Shown in pieces: positions 1-11,639 of a stretch of DNA of 64,000 nucleotides; position 1 is the first letter of the stretch, and the number at the start of each line of letters is the position of its first letter. A program made the position numbers and the translations under genes. Below the pieces are notes generated by a model. The model saw nothing but the letters and a program-made list of their open reading frames with translations. It ran no database searches and was not told the origin of the DNA. Source of the stretch: Trichobilharzia szidati (taxonomy: Eukaryota > Platyhelminthes > Trematoda > Strigeidida > Schistosomatidae); NCBI GenBank assembly GCA_944472155.2, contig OX235277.1:40564758-40628757 (forward strand). Reading direction: 5' to 3'.

Positions 1-310
1 CTATATTTCACAATCTTATCATGCAATGCTTTGAGAATATTTACTAACCATCTAGTTAGAGCATGGTAGGGCGAATTTTGCATATCAAGTATTGGTTTAT
101 GCACTTTAGGTAGGCCATACAATCTTGGCATATACCTGCCCGTTGGTCTGATTTCTTCATGTAAACTTGCAGAAATTATCTGCTCCTCCCTTAGTTTCTT
201 CAAACGTCTGGTTTATTCATTCTCTATTTTGTTATTGAAATCTTTCTTCTCCTTTACGGGCAATGCGTTTTTAAGTGGTAACTTCAGTGTGAAATAAGAA
301 AGACTGTGGG
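1..310 (-). mobile_element. PLE reverse transcriptase, N-terminal part (fragment)
   Basis: The minus strand encodes the motif RLYGLPKVHKP, a hallmark of the first conserved block of Penelope-like reverse transcriptases, followed by a short stretch ending in a stop. Upstream on the same strand a basic segment (TRRLKKLREEQ) is readable but has a stop. The piece runs off the left edge, so its 3' part cannot be seen. It lies in the opposite orientation to the PLE-A body that starts near 525. No start codon is visible. Broken copy. Confidence 0.75.
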
Positions 311-375
311 ATACACGGTGAATGAATTGTCCGCCTCTTTCTAGTGACAGTGATTGGGATTTTCATATACTTATA

Positions 376-490
376 TCAATTTATATTGATGGTGGTCATT
401 TTTTCATAAGTAAAAACACAGTTTTTTGTTCAGCGAAGAAATTTCATTTCAACGACTTCATTTTCAAGCCAACTGTACAGTCGTATTTAT
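376..490 (+). repeat. PLE-A inverted terminal repeat, left
   Basis: About 115 bases that recur in reverse complement at 1768-1886, on either side of a PLE-A body. It contains the recurring PLE-A terminal signature: a CAG stem arm, a GAAA box and an AAGAAA/TTTCTT hairpin, read on the opposite strand. Inverted terminal repeats are a known arrangement in Penelope-like elements. Confidence 0.75.
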
Positions 491-524
491 ATTACAGAAA
501 AAGTTGTTAAGTGGCATCAAATGA

Positions 525-1475
525 TTGCCCAGTCAATATATATATGACACCTTCATTGTCTGTGAGGATAACTCTTCACCTGCCGAACTTCTTGGAATAC
601 TTAATGATTCTCACCCATCTTTGGTTTTCACAGTCGAAGAAAAGTCGAATTCCCCATTTCACTTCCTTGACGTTAAGCTAGAGAGAAGAGAGAATGGAAC
701 GTTGTTAAGGTCGATTTACCGAAAGCCAACATTCACTGAGCAGTATACTAACTTCAACAGTTGGGTACCTTTAGGGAGAAAGAGAAATCTTATTCATTCC
801 TCATGCTCCAGAATTCGTAAAATCTGCTGTACAGAGACAATTGATAGTGAACTGGATAACCTTTGATCAAATCTGCTTAACAATGGATATCCTACAAGGT
901 TTATTGAACGTATCATAAAGAAAGAATCCGCCCCTAGACAAATCACAGTTCCAAAGAAAAAAAACTGTTTACGAGGCTTGCATTCAAAGTTGACACCATT
1001 TCTGAATTGATTAAAAATCGTTTATCTAAATGTATTAAACGCACTTTTCCTGCAGCTGACTTGCAACTAGTCTTTACCAGCCGAAATATGATTAGACAAT
1101 GCGTCAAGGATAGATTACCGCTTATGTCCACATCTATGTGCATTCACTCTTTTACCTGCTCTTGTGGAGCTGACTATATTGGACGTTGTAAGCTTACTCT
1201 CCGAAAACGTGTAGCTGAACACTTCCCGGTTTGGTTAATGAAAGGCGAACATAGAACTGCGAAGTCGTCTATTTGTGATCACTTGTGAGAGTCTGGTCAT
1301 TCAGCCCCACGTGATTCATCCTTCAAGGTTATCTACATGGTAAAAATCGAATCGCTCCAAAAGTTTACGTTTTGTTCACTTATGCATGGCCGAAGCTTTA
1401 GCTATACATGAACAGAAACCTAAATTATGTGTTCAGAAACGTTTTGTCAAATCCATTTTTTTACCTTGGTCATAG
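525..1475 (+). pseudogene. PLE-A RT C-terminus and GIY-YIG endonuclease, broken
   Basis: Reads DTFIVCEDN (just after the YxDD site), then FHFLDVKLERRENGT and SIYRKPTF, typical of the PLE RT palm/thumb. A stop near 866 and a frame change near 960-1000 follow. The second part carries FTCSCGADYIGR, the GIY-YIG nuclease core with its Cys-containing linker, then a stop near 1288. The C-terminal tail, which usually ends in QKK...LSLPWS, is degraded. The nuclease would nick target DNA and the RT copy the element RNA. At least three inactivating changes, so non-functional. Confidence 0.85.
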
Positions 1476-1767
1476 TAATGTTCTTTCTAGTTTTTATTTT
1501 ATTTCATTTTACCACTTGAATTCATTCCACTTCACTTCACATCTTCATTCTTATCGTAATCGTACTCCTAATTTTTAAAATTTTTAGACAACACATTACA
1601 TTTTTAAAACACTTTTTATTTCGATTCACTTATAAAACAATCTTTAATAATTTTGTAATTTGTCCACTTCAACTCTACCCCTTATAACATTTTAATTATC
1701 GTTATTCTTATCACATACATACGTATATTGACTGAGCGATTATTTAGTGTCACTTACTAAATTTTTC
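1476..1767 (+). other. PLE-A 3' untranslated region
   Basis: AT-rich sequence between the end of the broken endonuclease frame and the right terminal repeat. No frame or RNA gene is seen; its position suggests the PLE 3' untranslated region. Confidence 0.5.
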
Positions 1768-1886
1768 TGTAATATAAATACGACTGTACAGTTGGCTTGA
1801 AAATGAAGTCGTTGAAAAGAAATTTCTTCACTGAACAAAAAATTACTGTGTTTTTACTTATGAATAAATGGGTGGTCATTTTGTTG
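1768..1886 (-). repeat. PLE-A inverted terminal repeat, right
   Basis: Reverse complement of 376-490 with few differences. Read on the plus strand it shows GTACAGTTGGCTTGA, then TTGAAAAGAAATTTCTTC and ACTG. The CAGT/ACTG and AAGAAA/TTTCTT pairs resemble helices I and III of a hammerhead with a degenerate CUGAUGA box. Confidence 0.7.
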
Positions 1887-1949
1887 ATTTGATATTTGAA
1901 CATTTTCGTTAACTAATAAATTTTGACTTATACCGATATTGTTTGGCAT

Positions 1950-2185
1950 TAGATGGTTGGAGGCAGTCGGCCACAGGGAGCCTTGACTGATCTAGGATTC
2001 ACGCTGGTCGGTAATCACCAGTCATCAGCAAGTCCTATCTGCAACTGCCTTGAAGGAACTCATGTCCCTTCTGAGATTCTAACCTGCATCATCCAGTACA
2101 GTCTGCAGTCAGAGACGTTACCACTGAGGAGGTATTCGGGCTGGCAATTGACCTTCTGTAGGACTGTATTGGATATTTTTGATTG
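1950..2185 (-). mobile_element. tRNA-derived SINE-2 copy
   Basis: The minus strand matches the plus copy at 11740-11995: a pol III A-box-like segment (CCTCAGTGGTAACG), a degenerate B box, then a tail ending in GCCTCCAACCATCTAA. Full head and tail are recognisable. A short SINE with no coding capacity. Confidence 0.65.
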
Positions 2186-2255
2186 GAAACTATTCAGTAA
2201 CTAGTGTAATGTGTATGTCTAGTCCTATGTTTAGTGGAGACTAAATTCCATCAGT

Positions 2256-2480
2256 CAAGTTTACAATATGGCTTGCCATCATGGTGCACTGTGAATTGTT
2301 GGTATTAGATGGTTGGAAGCAACCAGCAGGAAGCCTTGGCTGCACTTAGATTTCGAGCCAGTTGGCACTTGTTCATTGCTGACTGCCTCCAACCATCTAA
2401 TACCAGCAATTCTCAGTGCACCATGATGGTGAGTCACCTAGTGACATAGCGGCCACATTGCATCGTTCGCTGAATGCCAG
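2256..2480. repeat. SINE-2 tails arranged as an inverted composite
   Basis: The tail of SINE-2 occurs first in reverse (about 2262-2330) and then forward (about 2381-2480). The arms GCCATCATGGTGCACTG and CAGTGCACCATGATGG pair across about 120 bases, as do TATTAGATGGTTGG and CCAACCATCTAATA. This would form an imperfect long hairpin. The forward arm continues into the normal SINE-2 tail (GTGGCCACATTGCA-like). Confidence 0.7.
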
Positions 2481-2577
2481 GAAGTTACTCGTAAGGTGAA
2501 ATAACGTCTAAATCTGTTGCAATGTTATTCTCATTATATTAGATACAATGTATTTTTTGAAAATTTATTTCATTCCT

Positions 2578-2800
2578 TCACGTTCCCAGTAGGACATAAG
2601 GCTTCAAGCTATAGGCTTGAAGTTTCAATAGCATTGGTGTTTATTTTTACGGAATGAGGTCGCTAGCCTCATATCTAACCTTGCCTCTTTACCGTCCTTA
2701 TTACCAGCCTACAGAGGTAAAGGAGTGCCTCATCGGCCGAGGATCGAACCCCGGACCACATGCGTGGTTGGCAAACATTCTACCACTTAGCTACCGACGC
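2578..2800 (-). mobile_element. tRNA-derived SINE-3 with RTE-A-like 3' end
   Basis: On the minus strand a tRNA-like head (GGTAGCTAAGTGGTAGAA as A box, GGGGTTCGATCC as B box) is followed by about 100 bases of body. It ends in a segment close to the RTE-A LINE 3' end (TTGAAGCCTTATGTCC then ACTGGGAAC). The shared 3' end suggests RTE-A machinery moved it. Confidence 0.75.
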
Positions 2801-2805
2801 TGAGT

Positions 2806-3229
2806 TACACTATATAGTCAAGGCTATTTTGCATTCATGAAAGAGTCAGTTTTTCCTAAAAGATACATCTGATTTCTCTGGAGTGTCAGCAATACTTTTA
2901 ACTGATGAAGTAAGAGACATCATGAGGTAGCTCACAGATTAGGTAGATTGGTCTGTAGGCAACAACGTATTCAGCTAGAATAACAAGGCACAAAATAATA
3001 ATAATAACGGCTTTGTTTTAAACAGTGTGGAATTTTCAGCATGTGGCCCAATATTGCATCTAATTTTCTTTTTATACAGTACAGGGAGAAATAATTAAAA
3101 AGAGCATTTATATTGTTAATATATTGTTTAATAAGAATATGAACGTAAAGCTAAAATTTAAGCGGAAATATTAACGGCAATATAATAATTGAAGAACCGT
3201 TTACTTAGTGTTTCATGCATTTATTCCCC
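2806..3229. other. No gene seen
   Basis: AT-rich intergenic sequence. No supported coding frame, RNA gene or clear repeat was recognised. Confidence 0.5.
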
Positions 3230-3950
3230 TTGATGAATTTGAACGAAGCAAGAACAACAGTGTAGTTTGTGCAGAATAAGATGATGGTACCATCATTGTT
3301 TATTTCGTTGACTTCTCATCAGCTCAGCTGCTTACAGCCTAAATAAATTGTGAGGTTTACGTACAGAAAAGCCTTAACATACTTGCAAATGTCACACGAT
3401 GTCTGTCAGTTGACAGGATGTTTAGGGCTTAGTGAACAGTGCTCAGAAAATTGCGCTTATATAGATTTTACACAGGCAGTTCAAATTTAAACAAAATAAA
3501 TGTATGCATACAATGGTAAAGGAGTTACGTAATAAACACAAGAGATGCGTAAGATGCAGAGTGACTAATAAATTAGGTAACAATGTACTGAGTTCAACTG
3601 GAATCATAGAAACAAGAGACAAGCAAAATTACACTATATCAAAAGGAGGGGTAAATTTAGAGCCAGAGATTATGTAATGAAAGGAAAGAGAGAATAAAGA
3701 CACCCAGTTACCAGGATGGGCAAGGAAAGATTGACAACTACTTCTTTCTGAACACACAAATCTGGTTTCAAGCGTGTGATAGAAATTGCTTCGGCAAACT
3801 TGAGGAGAATGGAGCTCCTTTGTCTACTGATAATTTTAAAGGATTTCGCGATTTCCACCTCATGACCTGCTATTTTAAGAGTTTGTTCCCTTGAGACGTA
3901 GGCTTTTTGGCACATGTTCAGAAAAACGGAGGTGTATCTTTCTTTCTGTC
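3230..3950 (-). mobile_element. PLE-B 3' part with hammerhead-like block
   Basis: The minus strand encodes the end of a PLE endonuclease (AEAISITRLKPDLCVQKE, then LSLPILVTG), related to the plus copy at 33293-33724. The untranslated tail carries CTGATGA at about 3313-3319 and CGAAATAAAC just after it. The 3' half of the hammerhead fold (AUAA/UUAU, then CUGC) is kept. An extra CTGAG before the CTGATGA box separates helix I from the core. 5'-truncated and non-coding overall. Confidence 0.75.
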
Positions 3951-4204
3951 CTTGGAATGTAACTTAGTATTTCTCAGTTAATTAGAAGTGCCACTTCCTA
4001 CACTTTTTTCATCACATAACATGTGTGCTATATAAGGTATTGTAGAGTTTTATATGTAATCGTCCGAGCATAAAGTCTTCTACAGTTGCTTCTAGTCCTA
4101 CCTGATTGGAGAGAGTTGTATGTAGAGAGGATAGCCAGTGTCCAGCAAGACAGCGCTCGCTATTTTCTTTCAGGAATCCAAGTGTTTATCTGCGACAGGA
4201 TTGA

Positions 4205-4490
4205 CAATTTGGTTATGCAACACCACCCCAATTTCCCTTTCGCAGTGTAACAAAATTTTTCTTAAGTAGCCCTGAGAAGATTAAGACGGAGCAGTACAGG
4301 TGAATAAGCGAAATGTTTGAATCAACAAACTGCAGAAGTAGAGACTGAGTGATGCCTGATTGTTTTAACTTCCTTATGTAAAAGGTAAGAGGAAATAGCC
4401 TTCTAGAAATGAGTATGTAGTGAGACAACCAGGAAAGATCATAGGAAATACACGGTTCAGGAAATTCAACGTTCAACTCGGCCTCAACTT
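4205..4490 (-). pseudogene. Non-LTR retrotransposon RT thumb fragment
   Basis: The minus strand reads ISYDLSWLSHYIL, FYIRKLKQSGITQSL, and LYCSVLIFSGLLKKNF. It parallels the plus fragment at 28484-28798 (LSADLSWSSHIL, FYIKKLKHSDITQ, LYCSPLVFPRLLKKDY). This is the segment after the catalytic palm of a CR1/jockey-like LINE. It has no start and is truncated at both ends. Confidence 0.65.
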
Positions 4491-4676
4491 CGTGAAAGGA
4501 AATGTGATACTTTTCATATCATATCCCTCTGTACCACGTAACTTTGAATAGTATCCAAAAGACAACGACGGCTTCTTAGGCGTAACTGATGAGATTTCCA
4601 TTTGTGCATCTCACTCGACCTATAATGACGCCAGCGGTTGCTGATGATATAACTGACTGACAATTTAGATTTAACA

Positions 4677-5175
4677 NNNNNNNNNNNNNNNNNNNNNNNN
4701 NNNNNNNNNNNNNNNNNNNNNNNNNNNNNNNNNNNNNNNNNNNNNNNNNNNNNNNNNNNNNNNNNNNNNNNNNNNNNNNNNNNNNNNNNNNNNNNNNNNN
4801 NNNNNNNNNNNNNNNNNNNNNNNNNNNNNNNNNNNNNNNNNNNNNNNNNNNNNNNNNNNNNNNNNNNNNNNNNNNNNNNNNNNNNNNNNNNNNNNNNNNN
4901 NNNNNNNNNNNNNNNNNNNNNNNNNNNNNNNNNNNNNNNNNNNNNNNNNNNNNNNNNNNNNNNNNNNNNNNNNNNNNNNNNNNNNNNNNNNNNNNNNNNN
5001 NNNNNNNNNNNNNNNNNNNNNNNNNNNNNNNNNNNNNNNNNNNNNNNNNNNNNNNNNNNNNNNNNNNNNNNNNNNNNNNNNNNNNNNNNNNNNNNNNNNN
5101 NNNNNNNNNNNNNNNNNNNNNNNNNNNNNNNNNNNNNNNNNNNNNNNNNNNNNNNNNNNNNNNNNNNNNNNNNNN
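4677..5175. other. Assembly gap (N run)
   Basis: 499 consecutive N. Length may be estimated rather than measured. Confidence 0.99.
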
Positions 5176-5199
5176 GGAGAAATTTTAAAGGATCAAGTA

Positions 5200-5420
5200 C
5201 TACCTAGCTAGGTGATTCATCCTAGTTTCAAACCGTTCAACAACATAAGAATATAACTGCTTTGTGGATAAAATTTTATTTAGATAAATCACAAAGTGTT
5301 GTACAGTAATATTTACTGATAATGACCACGTTTTGAGCACAAATTATTGCTGCTCATAGTCATATCAAGGCACTACTCACATAACTTTCTTGCTTCATTT
5401 ATATACATGAGTCATAGGAC
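5200..5420 (-). repeat. PLE-C inverted terminal repeat, left
   Basis: Reverse complement of the PLE-C 3' end seen at about 6800-6925. Both show, in element orientation, a region near TATATAAATGAAG, then CTATGAGCAGTAG and CGAAACGTGGTCATCAG. It places an inverted terminal repeat before the PLE-C body. Confidence 0.65.
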
Positions 5421-5489
5421 AAAGCCGTCCATTGAGAAAATTATATTAGGAATTCAGTTATGCCTCACATCTACTGTCTTTTAATTCCA

Positions 5490-6925
5490 GGGCAAAATAT
5501 ACAGACAAACAGAAGGTGTGGCAATGGGATCACTAATATCCCTTACTGTAGCAAATATCTTTGTGGACAGCTGGGAAAATATTGCTCTAAAAACGTTTAA
5601 TCCCACTTAAGAAATATGGTGAAGATATGTTGATGTCACTTTCACAGTGTTAAAATCAGAACATATCTCTAGCATCTTAACGCATATAAACTCACTAGTA
5701 GAGGGAATAAAATTCACATTTGAATCTGAAAATAAACAAGGAGAATTAGCCATGATGTTAGATTGTAAAATCAAACGAACAGGAGAAGGTAAACTGCACA
5801 CTAGTGTTTATAAAAAACCAACGCATTCTAATAGATATTTAGACTTTAATTCATCTCATCCGTTGTCTGTAAAGGCAGTCTTAGTTAAGTGTCTAACAAA
5901 CCGAGCCATAGCACTAAGTAGTACAAAAAAACATAAATGATGAAAGGAAACAGATAGAAGAAGAAGCGTTGGTGTTAAATAATTATCCTATAAAATTCAT
6001 TAGGAAGATCAGTAAAGGCCAAAAGCGAAATAAAAATAGTGGTGGAACTAATAATGATAACATAAATAAGAGAGAATATAAGGCATCTACAGTAGTTTTA
6101 CCATATAAGGAGGGTACATCTGAGACCCTACGTAGGATTCTTAATTAAATAGGAATTAAGGCAGCATTCAAACCTACAAACTCACTCAGGTAGGACAAGC
6201 TCTGTAGGCTAAGGAACCCTGTAGGTTGACCCAGTTAAACAAAATAATATAATTTACAAAATACCTTGCAATGACTGTGACTCAGGTTAACTACATAGGT
6301 CAAACTAGTAGATCAGGAGTAGTGAGATTATCAGAACATAAGAATTTAGTTAAGGTTAGAATGATTGATCCCTTGAAGATAGAAGAGTAACTTAGAAAAA
6401 ACTCAGCAAATGCACTGCTCTCATTAACACACAACCACACAATGGTGTGGGTGGGACAGAGTTAAAATTCTTAGAAGTAATATAGGTAGGTGGAGAGAGA
6501 GAGAGAGTGGTTGATTACTGAATCCTGGTTCATCGAGTCTACACCCAACACATTCAATAGAAATAATTCAAAGCAAATACCAGAGATATGCATGGTAAAT
6601 ATTATTACCATCAGTCAGTCAAATCAGAGGAGGATAATAAATAATGTTAAAATGTATTCAATTCAATTCACATTCTAACAAGTTATTTATTTTGACTATA
6701 AAACATTTTATTTCTCATCTGACTGTATTTTATTGATAACACTAATATTATTCCCGAATGTACTTTATCCTATAGTGATTTTATTCAAATGTCTGATCAT
6801 CAATTTCTACTCCTGTATATAAATGAAGCAATAAAGTTGTGTGAGTTGCGTCTTGATATGACTATGAGCAGTAGTACTAAATTGTCCTCGAAACGTGGTC
6901 ATCAGCGCTCAAGTTTTATAGCTAT
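5490..6925 (+). mobile_element. PLE-C copy, broken RT and linker
   Basis: Contains the RT motif EGVAMGSLISLTVANIFV (family form G-x-P/A-M-G-S...), then RYVDVTFTVL, where the usual YxDD box has lost its second Asp, then DCKIKRTGEGKLHTSVYKKPTH. Stops occur near 5610 and 5940. The linker motif STVVLPYKEGTSETLRR is readable near 6090-6140. The endonuclease is degraded beyond about 6290. It ends in a terminal repeat with CGAAACGTGGTCATCAG. Inactive. Confidence 0.8.
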
Positions 6926-7039
6926 AACATTAGCGCATTTCTCAGTTTGCAAATCAAATTGCATTGTACACAGTTCAAGGTCAGATTCTACGATGGTTTT
7001 CCTTAGACACCGATATTATTCAAATCATAATATGTGACC

Positions 7040-7868
7040 TACTTGATTCCATAAGTAGCAGTCAAGACACCAATCATAAACTCATAAAGGCACATACTAC
7101 TGAGTCATTGGCTTGAGTAGTATATAGTTTTAAACACAAATCCATGATGAATTATCTAATCAGAACGTGAATTTGATGTTGCATGCTTAAAATTTGACTC
7201 TTATATCATAAATCTTATCAATTCTCACTGTAGTTCAGTGAAAACCGATCGATATGATAAAAATATTACAGTTATTCAGGAGTATGCATGCTCATGACAA
7301 TCGGTTATTTCTCTTTGATGCTAAATTCTTTTATGGATACAATAATAATAAAATATGTAGTGCACAACTTGAGAACTGTAGTAGCACTGCAGTACCCCAA
7401 TAATATCTATATATAGCTCAATAAAATGGTTACAGTGATGTAATAATCCGTTGAAAACAATTTATCACTCATAAGTAATATTAAATGTAACCCTATACAA
7501 GTGGAGAATCAAATCTCAAAATTGGAGTTACATTTGATGTAATTATCAATAGTTAATCCTGTTTGAAACGAAATTTTATAAATAATATCATTTCAATATG
7601 GCGAAAATATTCATTCAGACATCCATAAAACACAAAATAATTGGGCAGAGAATATCCTTTTCTGGCTCTACAATTATATATATATATGCATTTGTTTATA
7701 TACATAGAATATTCTAGATTAGTAGTCAATAACAATATTAGTGTGCTTTTTAAATAATATCGATTTGTTAAGTAATATCACAATGGAGATGCTTAAATAA
7801 TAATAAATATAATAATAAAGATATAGTAGCAAATAGAATATCAACTAAAATTAGGAAAATTCCACAAA
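7040..7868. other. No gene seen
   Basis: AT-rich sequence with a short TA run near 7675. No supported frame or repeat family recognised. Confidence 0.5.
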
Positions 7869-7869
7869 A

Positions 7870-8250
7870 ATTCAGGATCATTCAAACCTAGATGGCCATA
7901 GGGGTAAGGATAATGTCTGAACTAACTTCTTTTGGATGCACAAATTAGGCTTGTTAATATGGATCCCAACAGCCAGCCTCAGCAATATTTAGTAATCGAA
8001 CTCTTAAGGCAAAATTGAGATTTGCTGGTATGCGGTAAATGACCCTGAAAGCATGGTTATCGTCAATCAGTCTTGTGTTCTGTATCCACAAGATGAGATA
8101 CAATAACACTGCGAATAGATTTTGTTTGTCCTTTATCATGCAATATATCTGGTACGCGAAAAAAAAATACACACAAAATGTGGAGTGAATTGACTCTTTC
8201 CAACGATTTCATTCACTTTTAGTTGTACAGTCGCGAATACATATGGTCGG
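7870..8250 (-). mobile_element. PLE-A endonuclease C-terminus and terminal repeat (fragment)
   Basis: The minus strand reads FRVIYRIPANLNFALRVRLL and NIAEA, the region after the GIY-YIG core of PLE-A (compare FKVIYKIQSNLSKGVKSRHL at 30670-30740). The usual KPTLCIQKK end is partly lost. At 8195-8245 the plus strand carries the terminal-repeat signature AGTTGTACAGTCGCG. Fragmentary. Confidence 0.65.
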
Positions 8251-8799
8251 AGTGTGTGGGTGGGTGGGTGTGAAGGTTCAAACTTGGTCAAGGATAGCAA
8301 ACAACTAAGGAAACCAACCTACAGTATTGTTCATATCACCGAAATACTTCTGAATATGATGGATAACATTTTATCGATGTAATCTTGACGTCTCATGAGG
8401 ACGATGAGAGCACGGAGATGAGGACACAGACATAGGTTAGTTGGCAGGAATCGCTGACAGAATGTACGAACTAATTTCTGCGCAGTTTTCACCTGTACTC
8501 AACAAGCAATAAAATGAATGCATAGAAGCTACAGAACACAAAATAGACATTCCGACAAAGAATTTCGTGACGATGAGGATTAACAGACACAACCTTACAC
8601 ATTTTACAGAAGGTCGTGCAGTCGCTTACTCAGTGTATGTCAGTATACTTCACAGCAGAATATATGCTGGTATCATCAAAAGTTTCACAAGCACGCAAAA
8701 TGATATACACAGCCATGATGCTTTCCAGCAACCTACATCTTCAGGAAATGACAAGCCAGGTGGTCAGTGACGACTGCTGTCCCCGGCGAAAAATCTCGT

Positions 8800-8945
8800 G
8801 GACACAGAACACAAGATTGATGTTAACGTGGCTTCCAAAGTCATCTACTGCCGAGGCTGTTGGGCTCTACATTAAGAAACCTAACTTATGCATCCAAAAG
8901 AAGAGGCTGGTCCAAATACTGTCCTTACCTTGGCCATCAGGGTTC
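8800..8945 (+). pseudogene. PLE-A endonuclease C-terminal tail (fragment)
   Basis: Reads KKPNLCIQKKRLVQILSLP, the conserved carboxyl end of PLE-A proteins, directly joined to the PLE-C fragment that follows. No start or catalytic part. Confidence 0.7.
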
Positions 8946-10080
8946 CAGTGATCCTGAATTTCATTATGAACAAGGAAAATTAGCCAGGATGTTAGATTAC
9001 AAAATAAAACGAATAGAAGAAAGTAGACTGGACACTAGTGTTTATAAAAAAAACTGCGCATTCTAACAAATAATTAAACTTTAATTCATCTCATCCGTTG
9101 TTATCTGTGAAGGCTGGCTTAGTTAAGTGTCTAACAAACCGAGCGATAATACTAAGTAGTACAACAAAAGACCTAAACAATGAAATGAAACAGATAGAGG
9201 AATAGCTGGTTGGTGTTAAATAACTATCCTATAAAATTCATTAGGAATATCAATAAAGGCCAAAAGCAAAATGAAAATAATGGTGATACTAATGTTAATG
9301 ATAACATAAATAAGACAGAAAATAAGGCATCTGCAGTAGTTTTACCATATAAGGAGGGGACATCTGAGATCCTACGAAGGATTTTCAATAAATCAGGAAT
9401 TAGGGTGACATTCAAACCTACAAACTCACTCAGATAGGACAAGCTCTGTAGATCAACCACATAGGTCAAAGTAGTACATTGGGAGTAGTAAGATTATCAC
9501 TAAATAAGAATTTAGCGAAGGTTAGAGTGATTGACTCCATCCGCAAAGATAAGTAATTTAGAAAAAGGAGCTCAGTAATTTGACTGCATGCATTAACACA
9601 CAGTCACATAATAGAGTGATTGGGATAGAGTCGAAATTCTAAAAAGAAATATGGACAGGTAGAGAGAGAGGTGGTTGATGACTGAATCCTTGTTCATCGA
9701 GCTTACGCACCCAACACATGCAATAGAAGTGACTCAATGCAAATACCAGAGATAAGGAAGATATTATTACCACCAGTCAAATCACAGGATAATAAATAAT
9801 GTCAAAATGTATTCAATTCACAATATATCATTTTAACAAGTTACTCGTTTATTTTACTGTAAAAAACATCTTATATCCCATCTGATTGCATTTTATTGAT
9901 AACACTAATTTTATTTCCGAATGTACTTTATCTTATATCGATTTTATTCAAATGTCTAATCATCAATTTCTACTCCTGTATATAAACGAAACACGAAAGT
10001 TGTGTGAGTGAGTACCTTGATATGATTATGAGCAGTAGTAATAAACTGTGCGCGAAACGTGGTCATCAGTTAATATTGCT
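8946..10080 (+). mobile_element. PLE-C copy, 5'-truncated
   Basis: Close relative of 5700-6925: YEQGKLARMLDYKIKRIEES then a single-base-run frameshift near 9050 (long A tract), then SAVVLPYKEGTSEILRR and VTFKPTNSLR. The nuclease is lost to stops. The 3' end has GCGCGAAACGTGGTCATCAG near 10050. Non-functional. Confidence 0.75.
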
Positions 10081-10259
10081 GTATAGGAACACAGTGAGAC
10101 TTATTCTAATTATAGTTTTATCCATTATGGAGTTATACTCTACCACAGTGCCCAAGTTTTATACTTATATCAATGATCCTAAAATTGCTGTGGAAATTTC
10201 GTTAATTATATTTGATATTCTATTTTCTATCACATTTTTATGCTTATTATAATTTATGC

Positions 10260-10760
10260 ATCTTTAGTGAATTGTAATTCTTTTTTGATTTGATTTGATT
10301 TTTTGATTTTGATGACTTAATTTTGTTTCTTTGCCTGTTCTTTAATTGCTTATGATTCTTGTATTCATTTAGATCTCTTACGTAATTTCGTATTATCTAC
10401 TTTGTTCCTATGTGCATCCTGAGTAAAACTCAATCATCTAACTATCCATATTATTACATAACTTCTTTTTTAACAACAGTTAGTGACAACTCATCACCTT
10501 TGTTACACTACCCTAATTTGACTAACACCTAATCTTCTTGACTGATTTTGTATTACGTAACTCCAATTACCAATCTTCACCTGCTTAGTTAAAATAACTA
10601 TGACCAATTGTATTTTTGTTTGACAAACTTAATGTACACATACATACAAAATAACACACATATATATTTGTGATTGTACAGCTGAGAAAATGAATTCGCC
10701 GAAAAGAGACTTTTCGCTGATCTACATGTTTTGTTTTCATTAACTGTAATTCCATTGATC
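10260..10760 (+). mobile_element. PLE-A 3' untranslated region and terminal repeat
   Basis: Matches in reverse complement the stretch 24965-25400 (TTACGTAA-containing, GTTTGACAAA). It ends with the terminal block GATTGTACAGCTGAGAAAA followed by GCCGAAAAGAGACTTTTCGCTG. There CAGC/GCTG and AAG..CTT can pair as in a hammerhead-like fold. Confidence 0.6.
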
Positions 10761-10764
10761 TTAC

Positions 10765-11639
10765 TTAACAAATCGATAGCATTTAAAATACACCAATATT
10801 GTTAATGCGATTATTCTAGAATATTCTATGTATATAAATGCATATACAGAAGAGGAAATTATCGCAATAGGATATTCTTTGCTGAACTTTCTTTCCGATT
10901 GACGGAAGCACTCAGCAGGCACTTGTTGTAAGACCGAAACTTCCTTATACTTCCAAACTTCGTATTTCCAGAATGCCCAACGCACATTTTATTCGGAGAA
11001 CTTTACAATAAACTAAACTGTCTATCTTTTCTATGTTCACTGATTGTAAATCTAGAGACTGAGTGATATCAAACTCTCATAGCTTCTTCACCCTGTAGGT
11101 TAGACGAATTTTCTTTTCTAGAAATTACAGAAGCTCATCAACGCATAGAAATCAATTCATCTTATTCCTTAACTCATCTTTAAAATTTTTTTGTATCAGC
11201 CTTACTGATTATCATTTTATACAAATGTACCTCATTCAATTGAATGAGTAGATACACATCAAATATATTTGTTTTAATTTGTATGCCTCTCAATTAGAAT
11301 AAAACAATGGGTGTCATGGTAACAGTTTAAATAAAACAAAATATTGAGTTTACGTTGTTGTAAGCATATGGTTACAGGCTGTTAATGCTTTTAAAGACAC
11401 AGAAATGCATTTATTGTTGACTTTTCATAGGGAATTGTGAAGTTGTGCCTGAAGAAAGAATCTGTCACTAAGTTTTAGAAAAATAATACTGATAAGAATA
11501 TATTTAATCGAAATAGATATTTTGTGATTATCCCAGATGATTCCCGATATCGATGTAATGGGCAATAGGTGAAGGTGACATGACCACCATTTTTACAGAG
11601 TGGTACCACCTTACTCGGCATTTGGTTAGTGAACAATGT
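10765..11639. other. No gene seen
   Basis: AT-rich sequence; no supported frame, RNA gene or recognised repeat. Confidence 0.5.

Noticed and set aside
2712..2800. Functional tRNA gene
   Set aside because: The A and B boxes are there, but arms do not form a full cloverleaf and the sequence continues into a SINE body that recurs elsewhere.
6800..6925. Canonical hammerhead at the PLE-C end
   Set aside because: CGAAACGTGGTC looks like the 3' half, but the box before it (CTATGAG) is not CUGAUGA and helix I does not pair convincingly.
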